The notes beneath the pieces are model-generated. The model saw only the letters and a list, made by a program, of their open reading frames with translations, was not told the DNA's origin and ran no database searches. This document shows, one piece after another, positions 41,067 through 50,850 of a DNA stretch of 64,000 nucleotides (positions are counted from its first letter, which is position 1; each line of letters opens with the position of its first letter). The DNA comes from Brettanomyces bruxellensis (taxonomy: Eukaryota > Ascomycota > Pichiomycetes > Pichiales > Pichiaceae). Location: contig NC_054689.1 in NCBI RefSeq assembly GCF_011074885.1, forward strand, positions 1,116,001 to 1,180,000, given 5' to 3'. A program made the translations under genes and the position numbers.

Positions 41067-41583
41067 TACAAATCAAATGGAAGTTCACAACGCAAACAAT
41101 TGAGTAATAATCAACCCAAAATTTATAAACTTCCTGTTATTGCCAAATTTCAAGAAAAAACGTTCAAAGTGATTGCTGATATATATTATTGTTCACAAGA
41201 TTAAAGTGTTAGCATAGCATCTTTATGAGCGAATTGAAGATCTTTAATTCGGTCATGCATCTCTTTACTGTGAACGGACAATGTAAAAAAAATAAAAGCA
41301 AAAAAGGTATATAAATTGGAAATACAAAATGAGCGGGAAAAAAAATATAATTTCCTAACGATCTCTATCATAACTAACATTCATCCTCATACGAAACATA
41401 ATATCTTTGAAACGAGCAATGTAATAGAACGATGAAAAAAAAAGAGAATTTGAAGAAAGAAACCAGACTTAGACGTATTAAAAAAAGGCAAGCAATCGTA
41501 ATTTTGTCAGAAGAAAAATAGAAAAAGGGAATATGAAGTAGCCAAATCCTTTTGGGGATGGGAATAGCAAATGAAGCTACTGC
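41067..41583. other. Intergenic region CAND1-OMA1
   Basis: This 517-bp, very A-rich region (several A runs at 41280-41480) holds the CAND1 promoter and the OMA1 terminator. No gene or RNA was recognised. Confidence 0.5.
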
Positions 41584-42684
41584 TCAAATGAAAGACATAG
41601 TGTTGAATCTTTGGAATAAGTTTCCACAACCAGCCATCTCATTCTGCTGCTCTGCTTTCGACATCCATGAGGTAAGATTCCGAATTCTTCTGGTAGATGA
41701 TGGATGCGTGCTAATGAACTCAGGAACCGAACCTCCATTCTGTTTTTCAAAATCGATCATTCTGGACCAGAAGCCTGGCGCCTTTTTGGGGTTAAAGCAA
41801 GCAGATGACATAACCATCAAGCCAATATAGTCTGCCTCAGTTTCCATCTCCCTTGAAGATGGTCTTTCTAGTCCTAAACTAACAATCAAGCTTCCAAGAT
41901 TGTTAGAACCAAACATAGAGTATGAAATTAAATTCAAGGTAATGTAAAACGGTGATTTTGTTATTTTTTCTCCAATGTGGTGTGCAAGTTGATGACCTAA
42001 TTCATGAGATAGGACAGTGGCCAAACCATCATCATTAGCACATAATGGTAGAATTGACCTGAAAACGAAAACCTTACCGTCTCCAATAACGAACGCATTA
42101 GGTGTCTCGCGTCTCATTGCAACATCATCAATAACATGTATCTTCCAGTCAGTGACTGGAATACTTTTAGTGTGCATGTCTTCAAATAGATTTTGTTCTT
42201 CTCCTGTCTCTGGGTCATGATAATGCTGCGCAGCATATATCAACCTTTTCATAACGTTTTTCACCTTTATTGAAGTAAGACTATTGTCAGGAAGGACATA
42301 ATTTCCATATTCCGCCATGATTGACTTATATGACATTTGTCCCACTTTATTTTCTAGCCATTGTGGACATAACATTAAACGTTTTCTTTTGGTCACTGGC
42401 GCCTTTTCAATATGTGTGAAACCAATAAATAAAAGAACAGCTGCACCAATAGTGAAATATCTACTGGAATACCAGGCATTAAACGGAAACCTTGGACCCG
42501 TGCTTTTCCCGTCAAAGTAAACATAGCTAGTATACAATCTTCGAGAATTGTTTCCATAAAAGTATGAATAATTTGATTTGATACCAGCCTTGTATTTTAG
42601 TTGTGTGAATACACCTTTAAAAGCAGCATTTTGCGGATGCTTGTACTTGGGAAAAGCCCTAAGTGATGAGAGTCTGAAAAGCAT
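41584..42684 (-). CDS. OMA1: Mitochondrial stress-activated metalloprotease Oma1
   Basis: Oma1 is an M48 inner-membrane zinc protease for membrane-protein quality control and stress response. The zinc motif HELGH is at residues 227-231, with a downstream EADYIGL helix (third ligand). The N-terminus from ATG 42682-42684 (MLFRLSSLRAFPKYK) looks like a mitochondrial presequence, and a membrane segment lies near 70-90. The frame continues upstream only to a TTG, so this ATG is chosen, giving 366 residues (yeast 345). Confidence 0.93.
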   Translation of the reverse strand: MLFRLSSLRAFPKYKHPQNAAFKGVFTQLKYKAGIKSNYSYFYGNNSRRLYTSYVYFDGKSTGPRFPFNAWYSSRYFTIGAAVLLFIGFTHIEKAPVTKRKRLMLCPQWLENKVGQMSYKSIMAEYGNYVLPDNSLTSIKVKNVMKRLIYAAQHYHDPETGEEQNLFEDMHTKSIPVTDWKIHVIDDVAMRRETPNAFVIGDGKVFVFRSILPLCANDDGLATVLSHELGHQLAHHIGEKITKSPFYITLNLISYSMFGSNNLGSLIVSLGLERPSSREMETEADYIGLMVMSSACFNPKKAPGFWSRMIDFEKQNGGSVPEFISTHPSSTRRIRNLTSWMSKAEQQNEMAGCGNLFQRFNTMSFI

Positions 42685-43061
42685 AGTGAAGATAAGAACT
42701 TGCCAATTGATGAATATTAAAAAAAAGCCTAGATATAAAAGATAACAAGTTTCAAGATGAAGCAAAGGTTATTTGATCAGATAGAGGTACTGTACTTGCT
42801 TAAAGTTCAATACCCTCCTGCTTATTCTGCCTGTAGCAATTGATTGAAATTTTGAAGTTGCTGCTGATCTTGATGAAGGAAGGCTGTGCAACTTTCCGGA
42901 GTGAAAAAAAAAAAGGTTGTGTGTGAAAGGGTGCACAAAAAGAGAGCAAAAATGAAGCTGAATGAATCTAAAATAGAAGGAAGAAGCATAGACAATGTGA
43001 AATATTGTGAAGTGTATTGTATTCCGCTGATTATTCACGGAGTCGCATATTGTACAGTCAG
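42685..43061. other. Divergent promoter region OMA1 / LCL3
   Basis: This 377-bp region serves two mitochondrial genes transcribed away from each other. Open frames across it are shadows with no recognisable domain. Confidence 0.5.
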
Positions 43062-43778
43062 ATGACTGGTGATACAGATGAAAAGATTAAAGGTGACCTG
43101 TCTGATGAATCAACAGCAAATGTCAAAGCCCTTTTCTATGGAGTAGGGGCAGCAACTGCCATCATATATGGGCATAGATTTTACAAGCGAATATTATGTC
43201 GAATACCCACATCCTTAGATATCCCAAAAAGGACTTACAGACATCGGTATTTGTATGGAAAAGTGACATCTGTAGGAGATGGTGACAATTTTAGATTTTA
43301 TCATTTGCCTGGTGGATATAGAGGTGGATGGGGATGGCTCAGAAAAATTCCCGAGGTGAACAAATTTAGGGAACTTAAAGGTCAGACAATCCACGTTAGA
43401 CTTTGTGGTGTAGATGCACCTGAAAGGGCACACTTTGGAAATCCCGCACAACCTTTTGGGGATGAAGCCTTGTATTGGCTAAGATCATACATATTAGGAA
43501 AAAAGGTTTATGTAAAGCCGCTGCGTATGGATCAGTACAAAAGAACAGTATCCAAGGTCGAAGTATTGAAATGGAATGGCTACAGGGATGTCAGTGCAGA
43601 AATGATCAAAGCAGGGTTTGGTACTGTTTACGAAGCAAAGGTTGGTGCGGAATTTGATGGAAAAGAGATGATTTATAGACATTATGAAAAGAAAGCTAAA
43701 AGGCATCGCTTGGGAATATGGAGCATTCCGGCAAGACGGAGAATGACTCCACGACAATACAAAAATAAATATTCATGA
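43062..43778 (+). CDS. LCL3: Lcl3, mitochondrial staphylococcal-nuclease-like endonuclease
   Basis: The 238-residue protein (yeast 274) has one N-terminal membrane segment (about residues 19-37) and an SNase/TNase domain (about 65-220). The expected active-site context is visible: VTSVGDGDNFRFYH, HVRLCGVDAPE (Arg and Glu) and QYKRTVSKV (Arg). The frame can be extended upstream to a TTG, but the ATG at 43062 matches the family start. It is tail-to-tail with GUP1 (81 bp). The cellular substrate is not established. Confidence 0.92.
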   Translation: MTGDTDEKIKGDLSDESTANVKALFYGVGAATAIIYGHRFYKRILCRIPTSLDIPKRTYRHRYLYGKVTSVGDGDNFRFYHLPGGYRGGWGWLRKIPEVNKFRELKGQTIHVRLCGVDAPERAHFGNPAQPFGDEALYWLRSYILGKKVYVKPLRMDQYKRTVSKVEVLKWNGYRDVSAEMIKAGFGTVYEAKVGAEFDGKEMIYRHYEKKAKRHRLGIWSIPARRRMTPRQYKNKYS

Positions 43779-43859
43779 TAATCAAATATAGTATTCAAGG
43801 GCAGAATAGTTACTTCACTCCGTGAAAAAAAAAAATGGAAAAAGGATAGTAGCCATTTC

Positions 43860-45647
43860 TTAGCATTTAACATAAATACCTCTTCTCATTTCAGACTCAC
43901 GTTGCTCGAACATGACCTGAACTGCAATTCCAAGGCATATACATGCGATCACGAAGAATCCAAGTCCATGCTGCGTTGTTAACATGTCATTAAGTAATTG
44001 TTTTGAACCTTCCTTTCCTAAGCAGAAGCCATAAATGTTTGCAAGCATCATCAACCAGATATTTCCAACAGCTCCAAGACCGCACACAAATCTGTACCAT
44101 GACTTTCCTCTATAAGGATTGAATAATTTTGTAAGAATAATTTCAGGAAGCAAGAACACAACGATTAGCCATCCCCAAATTAAAAGTCGAAGCTCGATAT
44201 CATGCCAGATAGCAACAAATGAGAAGACGGCCAATGATGCCAAAATTCTGTTATGTGATCCTCCAAGAGGTATGTAAATGTATTTGATAATCCATTTATT
44301 ATATGATCTGTGCCATGCCCTCCAAAACTGAAGGGCAGAATAATTGTTATCAACACAACGAATCATATTTTCAGGTGGATCGATACCGTCACACAACGCC
44401 CAAAATCTGAAAATCCTCCACGGAATTAGCAACTTTAACCAAATAATATTTAAGTTGAAGAGACCAATCATAGATATTTCGAAAGGAGTATCGCCTCTCC
44501 AAGCATGGGCCTTTGACACTGCCACAACATAAAGATAATGAAGAATGACCTCCATCATTAAGATACATCCAAGAAGTCTAATGCCATACAGTGCCGTGCG
44601 TTTCCAAGTCACTGATGGGAGTGTGTGTCTTGATTGGAAGAGGTAATCATTAAATGTGATGATAGGACCGGCAATGAAAAGCGGTGTGTAAAAGCAGTAT
44701 GCCAGGTAGTTAGAAAAAGAATAATCAGAAATAGGGAATGGTGCATCCATCCGGCGTCTATCATTAACGAGCATTTCGTCAATCATTTGAGCTTCTGCAG
44801 TTGTTTCAGCGTTGATGCTCTCTTTGTTCTCAAGGCTTTTATCATTTAACGGAATTTCTTCTGTCTCATCGCTGAGTTTTGCTTTATGCGACTGGAGAGC
44901 AACGGATGCAACTCCCTCTGATATATCATTCATTCGTTTAATATAATCCAAGTTGAAACTAAGCATTTTGAGTAATGTAAAATTAAAGAACACATCCCAT
45001 CTTGCAACAAGTCCCGTAAAAGAATCCATAAAGGAAAGGGGAGACCACAATTGGCCGAATCTAACTAACCTATATTTGTCGTTTATAAATAGTGTAGAAA
45101 CACCGTATATCCACAAAAGAATAATGCCAAGCCTATGACTTTTCTTGGCCACTTTTCCTAAGAAGAATTCAATTGTCACATGAAACAATATCTTTAAGCA
45201 ATTGAATCCGTGAATTGCAAACAAGAATATCAATCCACAAATAAGATCAAAGCTCGTCCGGCTTGTTCTATGTATGCAATTCACCAAGTGTCTTGAGCCG
45301 CAATGTAAAATTAGCAATGCTGCAATCTGAACCAAATTATCTCTGAAGAACCGATATTGAGAATCCGAATTATCAACTTTTCTGCCAAAGATCCATCCTT
45401 TACTGAGAATTCCTTGATAGATTGGGTAATTTGGATTTGTCTCATTACTAGCAGTCATACCAGCCCTTATCATCAACGGCACAACAATTGCAAAGCATAC
45501 ATAGTAAATACGAAATTCAAGAGTATTCCAGCGTGATGGAGTGGCCGATTTGATAATCTGTTGTCTGTGTTTCGGATCTTTCGAAGGTCCCAAGCGATAG
45601 TCCAATGCCTCGAGCGAAAAAAAGTATGAAATGCTCGACCAATTCAT
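43860..45647 (-). CDS. GUP1: Gup1, MBOAT-family O-acyltransferase for GPI-anchor remodelling
   Basis: Gup1 puts a C26 fatty acid onto lyso-GPI in the ER and influences wall and glycerol phenotypes. Features are a conserved SRWNTLEF entry, the GRKVDNSDSQYRFFRDN block, many membrane segments, the MBOAT signature FWRAWHRSYNKWIIKYIYIP with the catalytic-site His pair completed by AIWHDIE, and a C-terminal membrane bundle. The preferred start is the ATG at 45645-45647 (MNWSSISYFFSLEALDYRLG), giving 595 residues (yeast 560). The frame extends 31 codons further upstream without homology. Confidence 0.94.
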   Translation of the reverse strand: MNWSSISYFFSLEALDYRLGPSKDPKHRQQIIKSATPSRWNTLEFRIYYVCFAIVVPLMIRAGMTASNETNPNYPIYQGILSKGWIFGRKVDNSDSQYRFFRDNLVQIAALLILHCGSRHLVNCIHRTSRTSFDLICGLIFLFAIHGFNCLKILFHVTIEFFLGKVAKKSHRLGIILLWIYGVSTLFINDKYRLVRFGQLWSPLSFMDSFTGLVARWDVFFNFTLLKMLSFNLDYIKRMNDISEGVASVALQSHKAKLSDETEEIPLNDKSLENKESINAETTAEAQMIDEMLVNDRRRMDAPFPISDYSFSNYLAYCFYTPLFIAGPIITFNDYLFQSRHTLPSVTWKRTALYGIRLLGCILMMEVILHYLYVVAVSKAHAWRGDTPFEISMIGLFNLNIIWLKLLIPWRIFRFWALCDGIDPPENMIRCVDNNYSALQFWRAWHRSYNKWIIKYIYIPLGGSHNRILASLAVFSFVAIWHDIELRLLIWGWLIVVFLLPEIILTKLFNPYRGKSWYRFVCGLGAVGNIWLMMLANIYGFCLGKEGSKQLLNDMLTTQHGLGFFVIACICLGIAVQVMFEQRESEMRRGIYVKC

Positions 45648-46080
45648 TTTGTAAGACAGAAAAGGATAAAAGAACAGTGATTCAATATCTAAGATAATCC
45701 TCCTGCTTCTTCCCACACGATTAAGCAGCAGACAGACCACAAAAGCAATAGTCTGTTTATTGTTGGAGTTGTTGATTGGGGATCGAATTTGCTTCCAGAG
45801 TATGGCAAGAATTTCATCAACATTGAATAAGAAAACGCGGGAAAAAAAAATGGAGTGTGCATAGTATCATTCAGCAAATATTGTTGGCTTCGCCCTATAA
45901 TCGATCTACACGTAATTTTCTCCACACCGAGTATCTGCTGGATTTGTCTCAATCTTGAACATTGGCAAAAATTATGATAAAAAAAAATAAGAGTAGTAGT
46001 TTTAAAGAATGTTTTAGAATTATCTGAATTTATCTGAACATTGTCTGCTGTTTTGAACTAGGCCGAATCACTTACTGGGA
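45648..46080. other. Divergent promoter region GUP1 / unknown membrane gene
   Basis: This is 433 bp between divergent starts, with short A runs. Nothing distinctive was seen. Confidence 0.5.
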
Positions 46081-46869
46081 ATGACCAATCCAAAAAAGCC
46101 TGAAGAGTTTGAAAGGCGGCCAAACCCTCCTGGTTGGGTGCAGCCTAAGGCACCGTATAATCCCTATGATCCGACAGATGTACGTCCATCAGAAGGATAC
46201 CCTAGTGAATTTGATCCCCCTTCTTCGGTGAAACGTAATTCTGGGGCACCTGTACAAGATTTGACTGATTATGAAAAACTCAGGGTTGATATGAAGAGAC
46301 TAAAGTACTATCCACGCCCTCCTTCAGAACTTTATCCAGGAAGGCGCAAAGTTTTAAGACGAATTAATCATAAGTCTTCATTTGTAAGAGGTTCCGAGAT
46401 CACGGCAAAAGTATCTATTTACTTCTTAATTGCGTTCGGCGTCTTTTTTTATAAGTGGAACGACAATGAAAATGTTTTTGCTCCCTTCCGAAGATTCCAA
46501 CTACGGATAAAAGAAAAGATTCTTGGTGGACTATCCCCAGCAGATTACAACGATTTATACAACTATGATCAGACAAAATCCATACCGCAGAAACCTTTAC
46601 CGTCGATCATGTATGAAGATAATGAAAAGAAGCATCTTGTTGGAGGGGATAAAACCAACAACGAATTTATCAAGGATAGATTCGGCAATAAGCATGTTGT
46701 TTATGCCGAGCATGTGACGCAGCGTCAGGAGGAGAGTATGCTGAAGGCAATGGATTTAGCTGAAAGGGAAATAGAGTTGAAAAAACTACGAAACGGGTTA
46801 CATCAAACGGATGAGAGTATGTCCACAAATAGTCATGACCAGAAGAGGCCAAGTTGGAAGTTCTGGTGA
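46081..46869 (+). CDS. Unknown single-pass membrane protein, proline-rich N-terminus
   Basis: The 262-residue product has a proline/tyrosine-rich hydrophilic N-terminus (about 1-95, with PYNPYDPTD and PPSELYPGRR). It has one membrane segment (about 108-122, KVSIYFLIAFGVFFY), a basic amphipathic stretch, a charged helical C-terminus and a terminal WKFW. I do not recognise the family. A mitochondrial inner-membrane or ER protein is possible. Clean frame, ATG start and gene spacing support it as a real gene. It is tail-to-tail with PAM18. Confidence 0.75.
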   Translation: MTNPKKPEEFERRPNPPGWVQPKAPYNPYDPTDVRPSEGYPSEFDPPSSVKRNSGAPVQDLTDYEKLRVDMKRLKYYPRPPSELYPGRRKVLRRINHKSSFVRGSEITAKVSIYFLIAFGVFFYKWNDNENVFAPFRRFQLRIKEKILGGLSPADYNDLYNYDQTKSIPQKPLPSIMYEDNEKKHLVGGDKTNNEFIKDRFGNKHVVYAEHVTQRQEESMLKAMDLAEREIELKKLRNGLHQTDESMSTNSHDQKRPSWKFW

Positions 46870-47073
46870 AAAGAATAATATAAATGCAAGATCATTAATT
46901 CTTCATGAACAACAAACCACATATATTCCATTATTTACAGCATGTACATCCATTCTATATATATGTATATTTATTTATACGTCCATGTGACTATTATTGC
47001 ATGAAAACAAATCATTCAAATTCATTGCATCTTCTATTTATCTAGCGTTCTGTATCGGTTACACCCAAAATTT

Positions 47074-47541
47074 TCACTTCTTCAAAGCATGCTTCATTAA
47101 GTAATCTTTAGCCTCGTTCACTTTGGTGGCTAAATAGGGAGAGCCGCCCTTATCCGGATGGTTCAAAAGCATAATCCTCCTATGATTTTCCTTCAGTTTT
47201 GATTTTGTCAGCGTGCTCTCCTTTAGCTCAAGAATTCTTAAAGCCTCCTTTGTATTCATCTTCGAATCAAATCCTCCTCTAAAAAACTGCGTTCCTTTGG
47301 CACCGAAAATGTTTTTGTACGCACCAGCAACAACATAAGCCGCAGCAAAGCATCCAAGAAAAGAGACAAATGGATGTGCTGACATATAAGCAGTTGTTCT
47401 GTTAAAGTACCTCTCTGCTGCAGATTTTTGAGGCTCTGCTTTGTACTGTTGAGAAGGATGAATATATATTGTCTCACCCTTTGGGGTTTTGTTATTATTG
47501 TCCCCAGGAACGGGGAGAGTAGGAATAGTTATATTCTGCAT
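47074..47541 (-). CDS. PAM18: Pam18/Tim14, J-protein of the mitochondrial import motor
   Basis: Pam18 stimulates mtHsp70 at the TIM23 channel. The 155-residue product (yeast 168) has an N-terminal intermembrane-space tail, one membrane segment (about 55-75, HPFVSFLGCFAAAYVVAGAY) and a short C-terminal J domain. The essential HPD is at 128-130, followed by KGGSPYLATKVNEAKD. The frame runs 57 codons further upstream through K-rich sequence, but ATG 47539-47541 (MQNITIPTLP) gives the family length. Confidence 0.93.
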   Translation of the reverse strand: MQNITIPTLPVPGDNNNKTPKGETIYIHPSQQYKAEPQKSAAERYFNRTTAYMSAHPFVSFLGCFAAAYVVAGAYKNIFGAKGTQFFRGGFDSKMNTKEALRILELKESTLTKSKLKENHRRIMLLNHPDKGGSPYLATKVNEAKDYLMKHALKK

Positions 47542-48189
47542 TTTTCGTTTTCCTCCAATGGTTAAATTAGCAAAATCAATATAGATCTTTTTTGAAATCA
47601 ACTTAATAGTGTCCGATTGCATGAATTCAGTCCGGAGATATCTATCATTTTTTTTTATTTTCCCCCTCCCCAATTTTTTCACATATATTTTCTTCTTTCT
47701 ATTTTCAAGCATTCAGAGTTTCAAAGCCGGTAGCATCCTTACACTATATTATTTTGTTTAACCCCACCCATTTTCAAAAGATCTGCACTCAGTCGTTTCG
47801 TATTTTTTTCCTTGTTACTACAGGTGGGGGTGCCCTATGCCGACTAGGCACAATTCAAGCCGAACCAATAGGGGTTGTTCGTTATATGATTTTTTCTCTA
47901 TCAAGTGCCACATTATGGAATATTTACTAAGAATGAAAGTGTGGATGCAAGAATTATTCTAATCATATGGCCATCTTTTATTAATTGAACGTAAAAATAT
48001 GGTCTCAATCGTAAATAGGAGAACGATTCGAATTGGAAAAAAATGGGGCCTTTTTTTAAAAACAGCGAATACGTCACTAACCCCACCGACCGTAAATATA
48101 TCATGATGTATATAGTTCAAAAGTTTTGTTCGACTTTTTCCTTCCTGTTCATTCCTTCTGTTCCGGAGTGTACAAACAGAAAGTTTATT
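47542..48189. other. Divergent region PAM18 / PRD1 with repeated ACCCCACC elements
   Basis: This 648-bp region has ACCCCACC at 47761-47768 and 48080-48087 and its inverse GGTGGGGGT at 47823-47831. A CCAAT box lies at 47865-47869, followed by AGGGG. GGGG-core elements fit Mig1- or stress-type factors; CCAAT fits Hap2/3/5 respiratory control. One element lies inside the longest possible PRD1 frame, which supports the later PRD1 start. Confidence 0.5.
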
Positions 48190-50376
48190 ATGCTAGTACC
48201 TCTTCTAAAAAGAATTATTAGATTTCCTTTAAAAAGCAGAACAAACTTTCTAGTTTCCACAGCCTTTTTTACCTCTGCTAGCTCTATTTTTTATCGCTAC
48301 AGTCAGAACAGAAGATTTGGTTTATCCGCAATGTCAACAAACGTTCCACAATTACCGATCTCATGGGACCATGATGCAAATACTATAAAATCAGAGACAG
48401 ATCGTCTCATCAAGGAAGCTCAGGCCTTAGATGATGCTGTAGCCACAATCAAGCCGGAAGATGCTACCGTTGAAAATGTCATTATCCCTTTTGCAGATTT
48501 AGAAAATAGACATAGCGCATTAATTGGTCAGTTATCATTTTACCAGCATGTTTCTCCAGATAAGGCTATAAGGGATGCATCTAATGAAGCAGATGAAAAA
48601 TTTACAAATTTCTCTATTGAGTCCGGTCTTAGAGCTGATGTCTACAAAGTTGTTCATACAGTTTATCAGAATGTGAAAAAGAATCCATCCTTAGTGAAGG
48701 ATTCGGAGACAAAAAGATTCATCGAAAAATTTGATCAGCAGTACCGCAGAAACGGTCTAGGACTTCCTGCAAGTAAGAGAGCAAAAGTGAAGGAATTGCA
48801 ACAGAAGCTTTCGAAGCTGTCTTTAGAGTACTCTAAGAACTTAGGTGAAAACACGGAATACATTCTTTTCACAGGAGAAGAGTTGAATGGTGTTCCGGAT
48901 GATGTTAAGGCCCAGTTTGCTAAAATTGAGGATAAATCAGGTGTTATCAAATACAAGATGACCTATAAATATCCTGATCTATTTCCCGTCTTAAAATTTG
49001 CCTCAAATGCATCCACTAGAAAGGCTGCTTTTGTCGGTGACCAGAATAAGGCCGCTCCAAATGCTGATATTCTTATTCAGGCAGTGAAACTTCGTGCTCA
49101 ATTGGCAAAGCTTTTGGGCTATAAGAATTTCTCGGAATACATTTTGGATGATCGAATGGCTAAAACGCCTGAAACAGTTATGAACTTTTTGAACGATTTA
49201 AAGGGCAAGTTAACTCCTTTGGGAAAAAAAGAGATTACATCCTTGAAAGCCTTAAAGAGTAAAGATTTAAAGGAGAGAAATCTTGAAGACGATCAGAAGT
49301 ATTATGTCTGGGATCAACGTTACTACCATACGATGATGCTAGAAAAGCAATACAAAGTTGATGAGGTAAAAATCGCAGAGTATTTCCCTATGCAACATAC
49401 GATTGAGAAGATGCTTGGCATTTATGAGCACATCTTTAACTTGAAATTTGTTGAGATTACCAAGGAGAACAAGCTGTATAATACTTGGCACAAAGAAGTG
49501 AAGCAGTTTGCCGTGTGGAAGATGGATAATCAAGAAAATCCAGAATTTGCGGGTTATTTGTTTTTTGATCTTCACAGTAGACCAGGTAAATATGGTCATG
49601 CTGCAAACTTTGGCTTACGTCCCGGTTATACGGATTTGAAGACAGGAAAAAGAGTGTACCCTTCAACCGCCTTGGTTTGCAATTTCACGAGAGACACAAA
49701 AGATAAGCCGGCCCTTTTAAAGCACGATGAAGTGACCACGTTTTTCCATGAGTTGGGACATGGCATTCATGATTTATTAGGAAAGACCAAGTATTCCAGA
49801 TTCAGTGGAACATCCGTTCATTGGGACTTTGTTGAAATGCCGTCTCAATTCCTTGAGAATTTCTGCTGGGACAAGAGGCTTTTAAAGCAGCTTTCTTGCC
49901 ATTACGTGAGTAATGAACCACTTCCTGATGAATTGATTGATTCTTTGATACGCTCAAAGAATGTCAATGGAGCTTTATTCAACTTGAGACAGTTACACTT
50001 TGGTTTGTTCGACATGGCTTTACATACATCAACTGATGGAAATGTCGACATTAATGATCTCTGGAATGGAATGAGAGAAAGGATTGCTTTACTTAGTAAC
50101 GGTGGAGTTATCACAAAGGGCTTCGGAAGTTTTGGACATTTGATGGGTGGCTATGCCTCTGGATACTATGGATATCTTTGGTCTCAAGTGTTTGCAGAAG
50201 ATATTTACTACACCAAGTTTAAAAATGATCCACTAAACATAAGGAGCGGCATGGAATACAGAGATAAAATCTTAGTTAAGGGTGGCTCTGGTGATGAAAT
50301 GGATTATTTAGTTGATTTACTTGGAAGAAAGCCTAATTCGGAAGCTTTCTTGAAGGAGTTGGGTATTCAAAAATGA
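48190..50376 (+). CDS. PRD1: Prd1, saccharolysin (thimet-type oligopeptidase)
   Basis: Prd1 is an M3 zinc oligopeptidase that degrades short peptides in the cytosol and mitochondrial intermembrane space. Alignment with yeast Prd1 is nearly end to end: IRDASNEAD, LSLEYSKNLGENTEYI, MNFLNDLKGKLTPLG, the zinc motif FFHELGHGIHDLLG (His near 520), RQLHFGLFDMALH and a final FLKELGIQK. The ATG at 48190 gives 728 residues and a basic, hydrophobic presequence-like N-terminus. ATG 48331 (MSTNVPQLP) would give a 681-residue cytosolic form. The frame is also open from ATG 48043. Confidence 0.95.
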   Translation: MLVPLLKRIIRFPLKSRTNFLVSTAFFTSASSIFYRYSQNRRFGLSAMSTNVPQLPISWDHDANTIKSETDRLIKEAQALDDAVATIKPEDATVENVIIPFADLENRHSALIGQLSFYQHVSPDKAIRDASNEADEKFTNFSIESGLRADVYKVVHTVYQNVKKNPSLVKDSETKRFIEKFDQQYRRNGLGLPASKRAKVKELQQKLSKLSLEYSKNLGENTEYILFTGEELNGVPDDVKAQFAKIEDKSGVIKYKMTYKYPDLFPVLKFASNASTRKAAFVGDQNKAAPNADILIQAVKLRAQLAKLLGYKNFSEYILDDRMAKTPETVMNFLNDLKGKLTPLGKKEITSLKALKSKDLKERNLEDDQKYYVWDQRYYHTMMLEKQYKVDEVKIAEYFPMQHTIEKMLGIYEHIFNLKFVEITKENKLYNTWHKEVKQFAVWKMDNQENPEFAGYLFFDLHSRPGKYGHAANFGLRPGYTDLKTGKRVYPSTALVCNFTRDTKDKPALLKHDEVTTFFHELGHGIHDLLGKTKYSRFSGTSVHWDFVEMPSQFLENFCWDKRLLKQLSCHYVSNEPLPDELIDSLIRSKNVNGALFNLRQLHFGLFDMALHTSTDGNVDINDLWNGMRERIALLSNGGVITKGFGSFGHLMGGYASGYYGYLWSQVFAEDIYYTKFKNDPLNIRSGMEYRDKILVKGGSGDEMDYLVDLLGRKPNSEAFLKELGIQK

Positions 50377-50850
50377 TTCCAAGTTCTTGTATTCGCTTGA
50401 TTCCTTTTTCTGAAAATTGAGTGGATAAAGCTGTGGCTTTTGCTGCTCGTCTAAATAAAGTTTTCACAATACTTTGAAACTTCTATCATTATAGAAGATA
50501 TGTTAGCTTTAATATATCCAAATAGCTTTAGAGAGGAACTTGTTGCTTTTAATTCTTATTTTCTTATTAATAATTATGTTTGAAAGTACAAGGCATCATC
50601 GATGTATAGTATTGCTCATTAGTGGTATAACGCTTGTAGCAACTGTTCATTGCTCATTACTGTATTTTATATGATGCACAAAAAATGGCTGATTTTTGAC
50701 TATTATCCTTTTGATCTTTCGGTCATACAAAAAAAAAAAATTAAATAAAAGATGCAGTAAATAAATGTGCTTTCAGATGCATTAATGCATTTTCTCTCCT
50801 ATGCATCGGTTTACTGTAATATTTACTACAAAGTTGTAAATAGGGTGGGT
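50377..50850 (+). other. Intergenic PRD1-U1A-like gene
   Basis: This 474-bp AT-rich gap has a 10-A run near 50729. Open frame continues back from the downstream ATG to a GTG at 50767 but shows no conserved sequence. No tRNA or snoRNA was recognised. Confidence 0.5.

Noticed and set aside
42769..43038. 89-codon minus-strand frame between OMA1 and LCL3
   Set aside because: Low-complexity F/H/S-rich peptide lying entirely within the divergent promoter; no homology.
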